A stretch of 64,000 nt of DNA. Origin: Haloarchaeobius amylolyticus (lineage in GTDB: Archaea; Halobacteriota; Halobacteria; Halobacteriales; Natrialbaceae). The stretch's first letter is position 1; every line of letters starts with the position of its first letter. The stretch is taken from contig NZ_JANHDH010000001.1 in assembly GCF_026616195.1 (NCBI RefSeq), forward strand, positions 1,798,001 through 1,862,000. Reading direction: 5' to 3'. The position numbers and the translations under genes are program-made. Below, piece by piece: positions 1 through 9,784 of this stretch. Under the pieces are notes generated by a model. It did no database searches. It was not told the DNA's origin and was given only the letters and a program-made list of their open reading frames with translations.

Positions 1-969
1 CCCGACCCCCTCGTCGAGTGCGAGTACCAGGACGAGTCGCTCGTCGTCACCTCCGCGAACCCGGCGTTCGAGCGCGTGTTCGGCTACGACAGCGAGGAGA
101 TCGTCGGGGAACCCCTCAACGACCACATCGTCCCGCCCGAGGAGATGGCGGCCGCGAGACGTATCGACCGCGTGGCCGCGACCGAGGGCGAGACGGCCGA
201 GGAGGTCCGCCGCCTCACCGCGACCGGGGTCCGTCACTTCCTCTTCCGGGCGGTGAGCTACGACCTCGACGGCACCCGCCACGGGTTCGCGACCTACACC
301 GACATCACGGACCGCAAGGAGCGCGAGCGCCGCCTCGAGGTGCTCCACACCGTCCTCCGGCACAACCTCCGCACCGAGATGAACCTCATCGGCGGCTACG
401 CCGAACAGCTCGAGCGCGAACTCGACGAGGGCCACGACCTCATCGACGACATCCAGTCCGAGGCCCGCCACGTCGCCAACCTGAGCGACACCGCCCGGAA
501 CGTCGAGCGGGCACTCGACCGGGGCGGCGACGCCACCATCGAGCACCGCGACGTGACCGGCTTCGTCGACCGGGCCGTCGCGACCGCCCGCGAACGGTTC
601 CCCGACGCCGACATCGGGCTCGACCGGCCGGCCGCCGTCGAGGCGATGGCCGACGACCGCCTCGTGTTCGCGCTGACGAACGCCCTCGAGAACGCGGTCG
701 AACACTGCGGCCGCGAGGTCCCCCGGGTCATCGTGACCGTCGAGCAGTGCGACGAGACGGTCGAGATACGGGTCGCCGACAACGGACCGGGCATCCCGGA
801 GCAAGAGCGCAAGTTCGTCACCGGCGAGCGCGACATCACGCAACTCGAACACGGCAGCGGCCTCGGCCTCTGGGCCATCACCTGGGTCGTGAACGCCTTC
901 GACGGCGACATCGACTTCGAGACGAGCGAGGCGGGAAGCGTCGTCGTCCTGCGACTCAGAAGTCGGTAG
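1..969 (+). CDS. PAS-domain sensor histidine kinase (5' truncated by window)
   Basis: The reading frame is open from base 1, so only the C-terminal ~322 residues are present. It begins inside a PAS fold (SANPAFERVFGYDSEEIVGEP), runs through a PAC-like end (YTDITDRKERERRLEVL), then a HisKA-type H-box (VLRHNLRTEMNLIGGYAEQL, with the phospho-acceptor His in RHNLR). A HATPase domain follows with N-box NALENAVEH, G1 ADNGPGIPEQE and G2 GSGLGLW. This is the usual haloarchaeal soluble kinase layout. The signal and any partner regulator lie outside the window. It converges on taw1 with a 24-base gap. Confidence 0.93.
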   Translation, partial: PDPLVECEYQDESLVVTSANPAFERVFGYDSEEIVGEPLNDHIVPPEEMAAARRIDRVAATEGETAEEVRRLTATGVRHFLFRAVSYDLDGTRHGFATYTDITDRKERERRLEVLHTVLRHNLRTEMNLIGGYAEQLERELDEGHDLIDDIQSEARHVANLSDTARNVERALDRGGDATIEHRDVTGFVDRAVATARERFPDADIGLDRPAAVEAMADDRLVFALTNALENAVEHCGREVPRVIVTVEQCDETVEIRVADNGPGIPEQERKFVTGERDITQLEHGSGLGLWAITWVVNAFDGDIDFETSEAGSVVVLRLRSR

Positions 970-993
970 TCGCGGCGTCGGCCGGGCCGGGCG

Positions 994-1983
994 TCAGTAC
1001 TCGACGAGCGGGTCGTCCGCCCAGAAGTCGCTGTCCTTCTGCAGTTTCGGGACCCACGTGTCGGCCGTCTTCGAGAGGAGGACGACGCGGGACTGGGGCA
1101 CGTCCTTGAGGTGGTCGTGCTCGGGCATGTGCTCGGCGACCGCCTCGCCGAACTCGACGACGGCCTCGTGGTCGGGCATGGCCGACCGGTCGAGGCGACC
1201 CCGCGAGTGCCCGACGTGCATGTACGCCTTCAGCTCGACGAAGTCGGGGTCGGCACGCTCGTAGAACGCGGCGTACCAGTCGGGGTCCTTCATGTTCTCG
1301 CCCTGCACGAGGGTCGTCCGGAGGACGGTTCTGGTGTCCTCTTTCGCCGCGAGCACGTCCATCGTGTCGACCAGGTTCTCCCACGCGTCGTCGTCGACCG
1401 CCTTCACGACGTTGTCGAAGGTGTGGCGCTCGGCGGCGTCGACCGAGACGTAGAGCTGCGTGGGGTCACACCGCGAGAGCAGCTCGGGGTTCGTCCCGTT
1501 CGAGACGAGGAACGTCGTGATGTCCCGCGCGTGGAACTCGTCGATGAGTTCGGGCAGGTAGGGGTACAGCGTCGGCTCGCCGTCCAGCGAGATGGCGACG
1601 TGGCGGGGGTCCATCGCCTGCTCGAACACCTCGCGAGGGACCTCGTCGTTCCCGCCGTAGCCCGCGAGCAGTTCGCGCTGGAGTTCGAGCGTCGCGTCCG
1701 CGACCGCCGCCGGGTCGTCCCACTCCACGTCCCCGAGTTCGTAGGCGTGCCCGGCGTGGTCGCGCCAGCAGAAGACACAGCGCTCGTTGCACTTGACGAC
1801 CGGCGTCATCTGCATGCACCGGTGGGACTCGATACCGTAGAAGGCGTACTTGTAGCACTTCCCGTCACCCGTCAGTGCGTTCTTCGTCCACCCGCAGGTC
1901 TGGGCGGCGGTGTGGTTCACGCTGTGGTAGTTCGGGCTGGACACCTGCATCGGCCCGTCCCCGGCCTCCTCGGAGTCGCTCAT
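994..1983 (-). CDS. taw1: 4-demethylwyosine synthase (radical SAM, tRNA-Phe)
   Basis: 329 residues, the normal length for archaeal Taw1/TYW1. This enzyme condenses N1-methylguanosine-37 of tRNA-Phe with pyruvate to make 4-demethylwyosine. The radical SAM cluster motif CX3CX2C is at C65, C69 and C72 (KCNERCVFCW). A second set of cysteines at C30, C43 and C56 (QTCGW, KCYK, HRCMQ) matches the extra [4Fe-4S] site known in archaeal Taw1. LDGEPTLYPYL is the expected glycine-containing SAM segment. The gene stands alone between a convergent kinase and an acidic small protein. The ATG start at 1983 precedes a short acidic N-terminus. Confidence 0.93.
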   Translation of the reverse strand: MSDSEEAGDGPMQVSSPNYHSVNHTAAQTCGWTKNALTGDGKCYKYAFYGIESHRCMQMTPVVKCNERCVFCWRDHAGHAYELGDVEWDDPAAVADATLELQRELLAGYGGNDEVPREVFEQAMDPRHVAISLDGEPTLYPYLPELIDEFHARDITTFLVSNGTNPELLSRCDPTQLYVSVDAAERHTFDNVVKAVDDDAWENLVDTMDVLAAKEDTRTVLRTTLVQGENMKDPDWYAAFYERADPDFVELKAYMHVGHSRGRLDRSAMPDHEAVVEFGEAVAEHMPEHDHLKDVPQSRVVLLSKTADTWVPKLQKDSDFWADDPLVEY

Positions 1984-2028
1984 TGGGGGCGGGTTCGGCG
2001 GCCGAGGGGAAAAACGAACTGGTGCGGG

Positions 2029-2508
2029 TCAGCCCAGCGTGACGACGATGCCGCCGTCGTCGTCCTCCTCTTCATCGTCCTCATCCTCGTCGTCGTCCTC
2101 ATCGTCCTCGTCATCGTCTTTCTTCTCCTGTCCCGGCGGGCCGTCCCCGTCGTGCCCTTCCTTCTTCCCGGGCCCGTCGTCTTCGGAGTCGTCGTCGGGC
2201 ATCTCCATCTCGTCCTCCGTCGTCCGCGCTGTCTCGTCCGTCGTCTCCTCATCGTCACCGACGACGAGGACGTTGTCCTCCTCGCCCGTCGTCGTGTCGG
2301 GCGACGACTGCGTCTCGGTCGCGGTCGACCGGGCTGTCGCGGTCGCGGTCGACTGGGCCGCCTCGGTGTCGGTCGCCTCGGCTGTCGACGGCGCCGACGA
2401 GTCGGCGGTTCGTGGCCCGGACGCGCCGGGGCCGACCATCGCCACCGCGACGCCGGTGACGAGCAGCACGATTCCGACCACCGAGAGCGCTCGCTGGAAC
2501 TGTCCCAT
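2029..2508 (-). CDS. Small membrane-anchored protein with poly-acidic tail
   Basis: 159 residues. The N-terminus (MGQFQRALSVVGIVLLVTGVAVAMVG) is a signal or anchor helix. A Ser/Thr/Ala-rich stretch follows, then from about residue 90 a very acidic region that becomes almost pure Asp/Glu (residues ~125-150) before the end GGIVVTLG. The DNA under the tail is a GAC/GAG/GAT trinucleotide tract (about 2045-2130 on this strand). I recognise no family. It is most likely an exported or membrane-tethered halophilic protein whose tail is disordered and may bind cations, but no function can be given. Confidence 0.6.
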   Translation of the reverse strand: MGQFQRALSVVGIVLLVTGVAVAMVGPGASGPRTADSSAPSTAEATDTEAAQSTATATARSTATETQSSPDTTTGEEDNVLVVGDDEETTDETARTTEDEMEMPDDDSEDDGPGKKEGHDGDGPPGQEKKDDDEDDEDDDEDEDDEEEDDDGGIVVTLG

Positions 2509-2700
2509 CGGGCACTGGTATGGGCCACGTCACCATTCCTACGCACCCGGTAAGGTCCCCTACACTGCGTTGCAGACCGTTGCGCTCTGTTGCGAGTCGC
2601 TGCCGGCGGGGGGCTTGCCGGCCTCGTGGACCGTGCCCCGGCGGCCCGGTGCGCTCCCCATTCAGAAACCCCTTTACCCGCGAACGAGGTACGTGGGCGT

Positions 2701-4455
2701 ATGTTCCTGCAGCTACGGACGGAGGTCGAGGACGCCCTCACCGGGGCGCTCGCCGCGCTCGACCTCCCCACAGACGACCTCGGCATCGAGGAGCCACCGG
2801 AAGACGTGCCGGCCGTCCTGGCCTCCAGCGTCGCCTTCCGACTGGCCAGCGAGGTCGGCGCACCGCCGCCGAAGGTCGCCGCCGACGTCGCCGCCGAGAT
2901 CGACCCCGACGACTACGAGTACATCGGCGCCGTCGACACCCAGGGCCCCTACGTCAACGTCCTGCCGAGCGACGCCTACTTCCAGGGGACCCTCCAGGAG
3001 AGCCAGGCCGAGGACTACGGGAACCTCCCCGCGAAGGACGAGTCCGTGGTCGTCGAGCACACGTCCGCGAACCCGACCGGGCCGGTCCACGTCGGGCGCG
3101 CCCGCAACCCCATCGTCGGCGACGCCGTCGCCAACACGCTGGAGTACGCCGGCTACGACGTCGAACGCCACTACTACGTCAACGACGCCGGCCGCCAGAT
3201 GGCCGTGTTCACGTGGGCCTACGAGACCTTCGACGAGGACGACCTCGATTCGGAACCCGAGCGCGACCGCATCGAGTACGACCTCGTCCGCTACTACCGC
3301 AAGGGCAACGCGTTCCTCGAGGAGGGCCCCGCCGACGAGGTCGAGGAAGCCGAGGCCGAGATCCAGGCCATCATGCAGGGCCTGGAGGAGGGCGACGAGG
3401 AGACCTTCGAGCGCGTCTCGACCGTCGTCGACCAGGTGCTCTCGGGCATGCAGGAGTGTCTCGCGCGCCTGCCCGCCGAGTTCGACCGGTTCGTCAAGGA
3501 GACGCAGTTCATGTTCGACGGCTCAACCGACGACCTCGTCGACCGCCTCAAGGAACTCGACGAGGCCGTCTACGAGGAGGACGCCTGGCAGCTCGACCTG
3601 AGCGACCACGGCATCGACAAGAAGATGGTGTTCCTGCGCTCGGACGACACCAGCCTCTACACGACCCGCGACCTCGCCCACCACGAGTGGAAGTTCGAGA
3701 ACTACGACCGCGCCGTCACCGTCCTCGGCGAGGACCACAAGTTGCAGGCCGACCAGCTCCGGACGACGCTCGACCTGCTCGGCAACGACGTCGAGCAGCT
3801 CGACAACGTCATCTTCTCGTGGGTGAACCTCCCCGGTGGCCTCGGGATGTCCACCCGCGCCGGCACCGGCGTCGACCTCGACGACCTGCTCGACGAGGCC
3901 ATCGCCCGCGCCCGCGACGAAGTCGAGACGCGCATGGAGGACCGCATCCGTGACGACGACCTCTCCGACGAGGACGTCGAGCGCATCGCCCACCAGGTCG
4001 GCATCGGGGCGGTCCGCTACGACATCGTCTCCAAGCAGCCGACGAAGGCCATCACCTTCGAGTGGGACCAGGCGCTCGACTTCGAGGCCCAGTCCGCGCC
4101 GTACGTCCAGTACGTCCACGCGCGCTGCTGTGGCATCCTCGACGACGCCGAGGAGATCCCCGACGCGGTGGACGCGAGCGTCCTCACCGCGAAGGAGGCA
4201 GAGGACCTGCTCCGCGTCATCGCGCGCTTCCCCGCGGTCGTCGAGGCCGCCGCCGAGGACCTCGAACCGCACACGGTCGCGACGTACACCCGCGAGTTCG
4301 CGGAGACGTTCAACGCGTTCTACCGCGAGTGCCCGGTCCTCTCCGAGGAGGACGAGGACCTGCGCCAGGCACGCATCGCGCTCGTGGGCGCTGCTCGCCA
4401 CACCATCGCGAACGCGCTGGCCATCCTCGGCGTCGCCGCGCCCCACTCGATGTAG
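2701..4455 (+). CDS. argS: Arginyl-tRNA synthetase
   Basis: 584 residues starting at ATG 2701; longer in-frame starts upstream would add non-conserved sequence. Class I aminoacyl-tRNA synthetase that charges tRNA-Arg. It has the N-terminal ArgRS-specific additional domain (residues ~1-110), then [18 protein letters not shown] with the HIGH-type motif HVGR at 130-133. The KMSK-type loop is [10 protein letters not shown] (about residue 380), a known variant form for ArgRS. The C-terminal DALR anticodon-binding domain ends in the typical [15 protein letters not shown]. It is a single gene that converges on the ParA-like gene. Confidence 0.97.
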   Translation: MFLQLRTEVEDALTGALAALDLPTDDLGIEEPPEDVPAVLASSVAFRLASEVGAPPPKVAADVAAEIDPDDYEYIGAVDTQGPYVNVLPSDAYFQGTLQESQAEDYGNLPAKDESVVVEHTSANPTGPVHVGRARNPIVGDAVANTLEYAGYDVERHYYVNDAGRQMAVFTWAYETFDEDDLDSEPERDRIEYDLVRYYRKGNAFLEEGPADEVEEAEAEIQAIMQGLEEGDEETFERVSTVVDQVLSGMQECLARLPAEFDRFVKETQFMFDGSTDDLVDRLKELDEAVYEEDAWQLDLSDHGIDKKMVFLRSDDTSLYTTRDLAHHEWKFENYDRAVTVLGEDHKLQADQLRTTLDLLGNDVEQLDNVIFSWVNLPGGLGMSTRAGTGVDLDDLLDEAIARARDEVETRMEDRIRDDDLSDEDVERIAHQVGIGAVRYDIVSKQPTKAITFEWDQALDFEAQSAPYVQYVHARCCGILDDAEEIPDAVDASVLTAKEAEDLLRVIARFPAVVEAAAEDLEPHTVATYTREFAETFNAFYRECPVLSEEDEDLRQARIALVGAARHTIANALAILGVAAPHSM

Positions 4456-4541
4456 CGCCGGCTGGTCGCTCGACCAGCGCTACGGACGCACTCGTTTTCG
4501 ACCCGAAGAGCCCGAGAAGAGTCGCTCGCCGCGAAGAGTCG

Positions 4542-5492
4542 CTACTCGGAGGTGTCGGTCCCGCCGTCGGCCTCGGCGTCGGGAATCTCGATTCTGTCGG
4601 CACCGCCGTCGGACGCGGTGTCGTCGTCGTCGTCGTCGACCTCGGAGATGGCCGCCGAGACGTCGTCCTCGCTGGCCGCCTGGGCGTCGTCCTCGGGATT
4701 CTGGCCCTGGTTCCCGCCGTCGGTGTCGGGACGCTGGCGCTTCCGGCGCGGTTCGAACCGCGGCCGTTCCTCGGGCGAGGCCTCGCCGACGAGCCGGGCG
4801 GCGAGGTAACGGTACGCCCGGGACGCGGCGGTCTTCGGGGCGTGGACGACCAGTGGCGTCCCCGCGAAGACGCTCGTCCTGACGGCGTCGTCCTCCGGTA
4901 CGGTCGCGAGCAGCGGGAGGTCGAGACCGGCGGCGATCTCCTCGTGGTCGATGTCGCTGCCCGGGCGGGTCCGGGTCAGGACGAGCCCGGCGATGGAGCC
5001 GCCGGCGCGGTCGGCGAGTTCGCACGTCTTCTTCGCGTCCTGCACGGAGGCGGGCTCGGGCGTGGAGACGATGACGACCTGGTCCGCGAGGCCGAGGGGG
5101 AGGACCGTCTCGTGGCTCACGCCGGCGCCGACGTCGAGCAGCACGAAGTCGAACTCCTCGCGGAGCGTGTCGACGACGTCACGGAGGTTCTCGGTCTTGA
5201 CCGCGGCGTAGCTGTCGAGTTCGTTCCCGCCCGGGACCGCCCAGATACCGTCCGCCAGCTGGTAGGTCGCGTCCATCACGTCGGCCTCGCCCGCGAGCAC
5301 CTGGTGGAGGGTGACCGAGTCGGGCGAGAGACTGACGAACCCGGCGAGGTTCGACATCCCGAGGTCGACGTCGACGATAGCGACGCGGTTGCCCGCGCCC
5401 GCCAGCGCCGTCCCCAGGTTCACCGTCGTCGTGGTCTTCCCGACACCCCCTTTGCCGCTCGCGATAGCGTACACCGACTCCTCTGTGTTCAT
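4542..5492 (-). CDS. MinD/ParA-type P-loop ATPase with acidic C-terminal extension
   Basis: 316 residues from ATG 5492; the longer frame upstream lacks conservation. The deviant Walker A motif GKGGVGKTT is at residues 13-21, followed by the MinD switch-like LGMSNLAGF and VLLDVGAGVSHETVLPL, placing it in the MinD/ParA/Mrp superfamily. Such proteins position cell-division, chromosome or surface structures. The last ~80 residues are an Arg-rich then Asp/Glu-rich tail (DDDDDTAS) without MinD similarity. A TATA-like element at 5519-5527 lies 27 bases before the ATG, suggesting a leaderless mRNA. Haloarchaea have several MinD paralogues, and which one this is cannot be told from sequence alone. Confidence 0.88.
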   Translation of the reverse strand: MNTEESVYAIASGKGGVGKTTTTVNLGTALAGAGNRVAIVDVDLGMSNLAGFVSLSPDSVTLHQVLAGEADVMDATYQLADGIWAVPGGNELDSYAAVKTENLRDVVDTLREEFDFVLLDVGAGVSHETVLPLGLADQVVIVSTPEPASVQDAKKTCELADRAGGSIAGLVLTRTRPGSDIDHEEIAAGLDLPLLATVPEDDAVRTSVFAGTPLVVHAPKTAASRAYRYLAARLVGEASPEERPRFEPRRKRQRPDTDGGNQGQNPEDDAQAASEDDVSAAISEVDDDDDDTASDGGADRIEIPDAEADGGTDTSE

Positions 5493-5802
5493 GCTAGGTG
5501 GACAGACTGCCGGACGACTAATAAAACATTGAGGGCGACACCGTAGCACGGAATCCGGCGGTGGTGTGGACACGGCAGGCGTCGCTGCTGTGGGGGCGAA
5601 CAGGCGGCAGTCGCTTCCCGGTCGGGGGTCTGCCGCGCACCCGCCTCGGCCACCCGACCGGCCCACGTCAGGGCACACCCCCTCTGGCCCCGGCATCGCT
5701 GATAAACCCTGAACCGCCGTCCCAGGCCCGCTACCGTGGGACGTGTGGGCACACGAACCGCAAGGAACAGTTACTTACCGCCCGCCCGGCCTAGACTCGC
5801 CA
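5493..5802. promoter_or_regulatory. Divergent promoter region between ParA-like gene and prf1
   Basis: 310 bases without a convincing gene. On the minus strand the AT-rich block 5519-5527 (reads as a TTTTATTA-type TATA box) sits 27 bases from the ParA-like start. On the plus strand, TTACTTACC at 5771-5779 is the best promoter-like candidate for prf1, about 25-30 bases before ATG 5803. The rest is GC-rich with no clear repeat. Confidence 0.5.
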
Positions 5803-7044
5803 ATGAGCGAGCAGGAGGGCGAGGCGCAGTCCGACCGAAAGAAGTACGAGTTCCAGAAGGTCATCGAGGAACTCCAGCAGTACGAAGGGTCGGGTACCCA
5901 GCTGGTCAGTATCTACGTCCCCGAGGACAAGCAGATCAGCGACGTTGTCGCCCACGTCACCCAGGAGCACAGCGAGGCAGCCAACATCAAGTCCAAGCAG
6001 ACGCGGACCAACGTCCAGGACGCCCTGACGAGCATCAAGGACCGCCTCCGGTACTACAAGAACCCGCCGGAGAACGGGATGGTGCTGTTCTCGGGCGCCA
6101 TCGACGCCGGCGGCGGCCAGACCGACATGGTCACCAAGGTACTCGAGGGACCGCCCCAGCCGGTCGAGTCGTTCCGCTACCACTGTGACTCCGCGTTCCT
6201 CACGGAACCGCTGGAGCACATGCTCGCGGACAAGGGCCTCTACGGCCTCATCGTCCTCGACCGTCGCGAGGCGAACGTCGGCTGGCTCCGCGGCAAGCGC
6301 GTCGAACCCGTCAAGTCCGCGAGTTCGCTCGTCCCCGGGAAACAGCGCAAGGGTGGCCAGTCCGCCCAGCGTTTCGCCCGGCTCCGCCTCGAGGCCATCG
6401 ACAACTTCTACCAGGAGGTCGCGGAGATGGCCAACGACCTGTTCGTCCCCGAACGCCACGACATGGACGGCGTCCTCGTCGGCGGCCCCTCCCCGACCAA
6501 GGACGAGTTCATGGACGGCGAGTACCTCCACCACGAGGTCCAGGACCTCGTGCTTGGCAAGTTCGACGTCGCCTACACCGACGAGTCCGGCCTCTACGAC
6601 CTCGTCGACGCCGGCCAGGAGGTGCTGGCCGACGCCGAGATCATGGAGGACAAGGAGCTGATGGAGACGTTCTTCAAGCAGCTCCACAACGGGAACAAGG
6701 CGACCTACGGGTTCGAGCCGACCCGCCAGAACCTCGTGATGGGGTCGGTCGAGACCCTGCTCATCTCCGAGGACCTCCGCGACGACGTGGTCGTCTACGA
6801 CTGCGGCGGCACCGAGGAGTACGAGATCATCGACGCCCGCAAGAACACGCCGACGCACACCTGCGAGGACGGCTCCGAGGCCGAGGTCGAGAAGCGCGAG
6901 GACGTCATCGAGTTCCTCATGAACATCGCCGACCAGCGCGGCACCGACACGAAGTTCATCTCCACCGACTTCGAGAAGGGCGAACAGCTCCTCAACGCCT
7001 TCGGTGGCATCGCCGGTATCCTGCGCTACTCCACCGGCGTCTAG
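5803..7044 (+). CDS. prf1: Peptide chain release factor aRF1
   Basis: 413 residues, the expected size for archaeal aRF1, which reads all three stop codons and triggers peptide release. The stop-codon-reading motif NIKS is at residues 61-64. The universally conserved GGQ of the peptidyl-transferase-reaching loop is at 184-186 (KGGQSAQRF). The C-terminal domain carries the aRF1/eRF1 core (YDCGGTEEYEIID, then FEKGEQLLNAFGGIAGILRY). The start at 5803 (MSEQEGEAQS) is preferred over an in-frame start at 5743, which overlaps the promoter-like sequence. Confidence 0.97.
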   Translation: MSEQEGEAQSDRKKYEFQKVIEELQQYEGSGTQLVSIYVPEDKQISDVVAHVTQEHSEAANIKSKQTRTNVQDALTSIKDRLRYYKNPPENGMVLFSGAIDAGGGQTDMVTKVLEGPPQPVESFRYHCDSAFLTEPLEHMLADKGLYGLIVLDRREANVGWLRGKRVEPVKSASSLVPGKQRKGGQSAQRFARLRLEAIDNFYQEVAEMANDLFVPERHDMDGVLVGGPSPTKDEFMDGEYLHHEVQDLVLGKFDVAYTDESGLYDLVDAGQEVLADAEIMEDKELMETFFKQLHNGNKATYGFEPTRQNLVMGSVETLLISEDLRDDVVVYDCGGTEEYEIIDARKNTPTHTCEDGSEAEVEKREDVIEFLMNIADQRGTDTKFISTDFEKGEQLLNAFGGIAGILRYSTGV

Positions 7045-7070
7045 ACACCCCCGTCCTCCTGCGATTCACC

Positions 7071-7463
7071 CTAGCCGAGCAACTGCTCCAGCTGTCGCCG
7101 TCGCCGCCCGATGGCGACCGACGGCTGCAGGTGCGAGTCCGCCTCCAGTTCCTCCAGTACGAGCATCGGGTCCACACCGCGCTCCTCGACGCGTTCGAGC
7201 AGCTCCTCTATCTTCGTGCGGTTCAACGCCAGCGAGGACAGCAACCCGACGACCAGCGCCATGTCGACCGCGGCCGCCTCGTCGGCGGGGAACGCCTCGC
7301 TCACCTGTGTGAGGTCCGCACTCGCCGGGGCGGTCTCGGCCGGCTGGACGTGGAGACAGGCCGTGCAGATGGCCGCCGCCTCGCCGCCACCGGGAGCGTA
7401 CGACGCGACCTCGTCTGACACCTGGAACGGGACGCTCTCTGACCGACACTCGGAACACTGCAT
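7071..7463 (-). CDS. Small zinc-ribbon protein, haloarchaeal conserved family
   Basis: 130 residues. The N-terminus is MQCSECRSE and a second pair ICTAC is ~30 residues later, so four Cys can bind one zinc. A helical C-terminal half follows (MALVVGLLSSLALNRTKIEELLERVEERGVDP). It resembles a small haloarchaeal family I recall as DUF6276, but I could not verify the match. It lies just downstream of the ATP synthase operon (atpD) on the same strand, with a ~70-base gap, and converges on prf1. Function unknown. Confidence 0.7.
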   Translation of the reverse strand: MQCSECRSESVPFQVSDEVASYAPGGGEAAAICTACLHVQPAETAPASADLTQVSEAFPADEAAAVDMALVVGLLSSLALNRTKIEELLERVEERGVDPMLVLEELEADSHLQPSVAIGRRRRQLEQLLG

Positions 7464-7532
7464 ACGAGAACGGAGAGGCCGAATCGCCTAAAAGCTAGGC
7501 GGCGACCGGAGAGCAGAGAGAACGAAGGGTAG

Positions 7533-8225
7533 TCAGTTGTGGGCCGCGACGACGCCAGCCTCGGTCTCTTCTTCTTCGGCCTCGCGTGCTTCCTTCTCCT
7601 CTTCTTCCTTCTTGTCCTTGATCTTCTTCATGCGGAAGATCTCCTCGCGCTCTTGCTCCTCGAGCTTCTGCTCGATGTACTCCTGGTTCTCGCGGAGTTC
7701 GGGCAGCAGTTTGAACTCGAGTGCGTTGACACGGCGCTTGGTCGTCTCGATCTCGGAGAGCATCTTCTTCATCGCCGTCTCGACCTCGGCGGCGAGGATG
7801 ATGGTCTCCAGCAGCTCCTCGTAGGCCTCGGCGGCCTCGTCGATGCGCGCGGAGGTGCCCAGCACACCGTAGCCGCGCTCGTCCAGCGACTTCTGGACCT
7901 TCGAGGACTCGATCTCGGGCACGACGACCCCCATGATGTTGCGGGACTCCGTCGTGATCTCCGGGTGCTCTTTCAGTGCGGCGGCAGCACCGCGAACCGC
8001 GACGTCGCCCTCCATGGCGCGCGCCATGTTGATCTTCTTCTGGGCCTCGTCGTAGTTCTCCTCCAGGTTCTCCCGGACGTCCTGTGCCTGGTCGAGGATG
8101 TCCATGAACTCCATGATGAGGCCGTCGCGCTTCTGCTCCAGCGTGTCGTGACCCCGCTCGGACAGCTCGATGCGATCCTCGATCGCCATCAAGTTCTTCC
8201 GAGTCGGCTTGACGTCGTTGGCCAT
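7533..8225 (-). CDS. atpD: A-type ATP synthase subunit D
   Basis: 230 residues from ATG 8225 ([19 protein letters not shown]). Subunit D is the central-stalk rotor shaft of the A1 head, analogous to F1 gamma. The long N- and C-terminal coiled-coil helices ([25 protein letters not shown] and [32 protein letters not shown]) are typical. The C-terminus ends in an acidic/Ala tail. It is the last gene of the atp operon, with a ~150-base gap from atpB. Confidence 0.95.
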   Translation of the reverse strand: MANDVKPTRKNLMAIEDRIELSERGHDTLEQKRDGLIMEFMDILDQAQDVRENLEENYDEAQKKINMARAMEGDVAVRGAAAALKEHPEITTESRNIMGVVVPEIESSKVQKSLDERGYGVLGTSARIDEAAEAYEELLETIILAAEVETAMKKMLSEIETTKRRVNALEFKLLPELRENQEYIEQKLEEQEREEIFRMKKIKDKKEEEEKEAREAEEEETEAGVVAAHN

Positions 8226-8373
8226 TACGAGGGGGTTGCACACCCAGCCTGTTAACCCTTTACGATTGACTCCACGCGCGAGCGCGTGCGAGACCGCGAG
8301 TCTCACCGGGCCGTGCCCGTGTCTGGCCGGCGCTGTCGCTGGCCATCTGCGAAGAGAGAGAAAGATACCGCGA

Positions 8374-9780
8374 TTACGCTTCGACGGCCTGCGCTTCCTC
8401 GACGTAGTACTCCTCGATGAGGTCCTCGTCGATACGGTTGAGTTCCTCCTTCGGGAGCGTCGAGAGCAGTTCCCAGCCGATGTCGAGCGTCTCGTCGATG
8501 GTACGGTCCGTGTCGTACCCCTGCTGGACGAACTCCTCCTCGAAGCGGTCGGCGAAGTCGAGGTACTTGTTGTCCAGCTCGGACAGTGCCTCGCGGCCGA
8601 CGATGTTCACGAGGTCGCGCAGGTCCTCACCCTCCGCGTACGCGGCGAAGAGCTGGTCCTTCACGTCGGCGTGGTCCCCGCGGGTGAGGCCCTCGCCGAT
8701 ACCGTCGTCCATCAGGCGCGACAGGGACGGCAGCACGTTGATCGGCGGCTGGATGCCCTGGGAGTTCAGGTCGCGGTCCATCACGATCTGCCCCTCGGTG
8801 ATGTACCCGGTCAGGTCCGGAATCGGGTGCGTGTCGTCGTCACCCGGCATCGTGAGGATGGGCAGCTGCGTGACGGAGCCCTCGCGGCCCTCGATACGAC
8901 CGGCGCGCTCGTAGAGCTGGGCCAGGTCGGTGTACATGTACCCGGGGTAGCCACGGCGACCCGGAACCTCCTCGCGGGCCGCACCGATCTCGCGCAGCGC
9001 CTCACAGTAGTTGGTCATGTCCGTCAGGATGACCAGCACGTGATAGCCCTTGTCGAACGCGAGGTACTCGGCGGTGGTCAGGGCGAGACGCGGGGTGACC
9101 GTCCGCTCGACTGCGGGGTCGTCCGCGAGGTTCATGAAGACGACGGAGCGCTCGAGTGCGCCCGTGCGCTCGAAGTCCTCCATGAACTCGTTCGCCTCCT
9201 CGGCCGTGATACCCATCGCGCCGAAGATGACTGCGAACTCGGTCCCCTCGTCGTCGCCACCTTCGTCCTCCTCCGGGACGGTCGCCTGCCGGGCGACCTG
9301 CAGTGCGACGTCGTTGTGCGGCAGGCCGGAGCCCGAGAAGATGGGTAGCTTCTGCCCGCGGACGAGGGTGTTCATGCCGTCGATGGCGGAGATGCCGGTC
9401 TGGATGAACTCCTCGGGGTACTCGCGGGAGTAGGGGTTGATAGCCGCACCGACGATGTCGCGGCGTTCGTCGGGGACGATGTCCGGGCCGCCGTCGATGG
9501 GGCGACCGGACCCGTCCAGCACCCGCCCGAGGAGGTCCTCGGTGACGGGCATCTTCATCGTCTCGCCCAGGAAGCGGACGGACGACTTGCGGTCGATACC
9601 TTCGGTGCCCTCGAAGACCTGGATCGCAACCACGCCTTCCGAGGATTCGAGCACCTGGCCGCGCTTGGTCTCGCCGTTCGGGGTCTCGATCTCGACGATC
9701 TCGTCGTACCCGATGGCCTCGTCGACCTCGGCGAACACCAGCGGACCGCTGATCTCTGTAATCGTCTGGTACTCCTTCAT
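8374..9780 (-). CDS. atpB: A-type ATP synthase subunit B (regulatory)
   Basis: 468 residues. Non-catalytic nucleotide-binding subunit alternating with A in the A1 hexamer. It has the beta-barrel start ([19 protein letters not shown]) and the family block [32 protein letters not shown], where the P-loop region is GSGLPH instead of GxGKT, as expected for subunit B. The ATP synthase alpha/beta signature region is [12 protein letters not shown]. Four bases separate it from atpA, so the two are probably co-translated. Confidence 0.97.
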   Translation of the reverse strand: MKEYQTITEISGPLVFAEVDEAIGYDEIVEIETPNGETKRGQVLESSEGVVAIQVFEGTEGIDRKSSVRFLGETMKMPVTEDLLGRVLDGSGRPIDGGPDIVPDERRDIVGAAINPYSREYPEEFIQTGISAIDGMNTLVRGQKLPIFSGSGLPHNDVALQVARQATVPEEDEGGDDEGTEFAVIFGAMGITAEEANEFMEDFERTGALERSVVFMNLADDPAVERTVTPRLALTTAEYLAFDKGYHVLVILTDMTNYCEALREIGAAREEVPGRRGYPGYMYTDLAQLYERAGRIEGREGSVTQLPILTMPGDDDTHPIPDLTGYITEGQIVMDRDLNSQGIQPPINVLPSLSRLMDDGIGEGLTRGDHADVKDQLFAAYAEGEDLRDLVNIVGREALSELDNKYLDFADRFEEEFVQQGYDTDRTIDETLDIGWELLSTLPKEELNRIDEDLIEEYYVEEAQAVEA

Positions 9781-9784
9781 TGTC

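Noticed and set aside
4611-4645. GTCGTC tract over the ParA-like tail as a microsatellite of interest
   Set aside because: It encodes the Asp-rich tail and such tracts are common in acidic haloarchaeal proteins.
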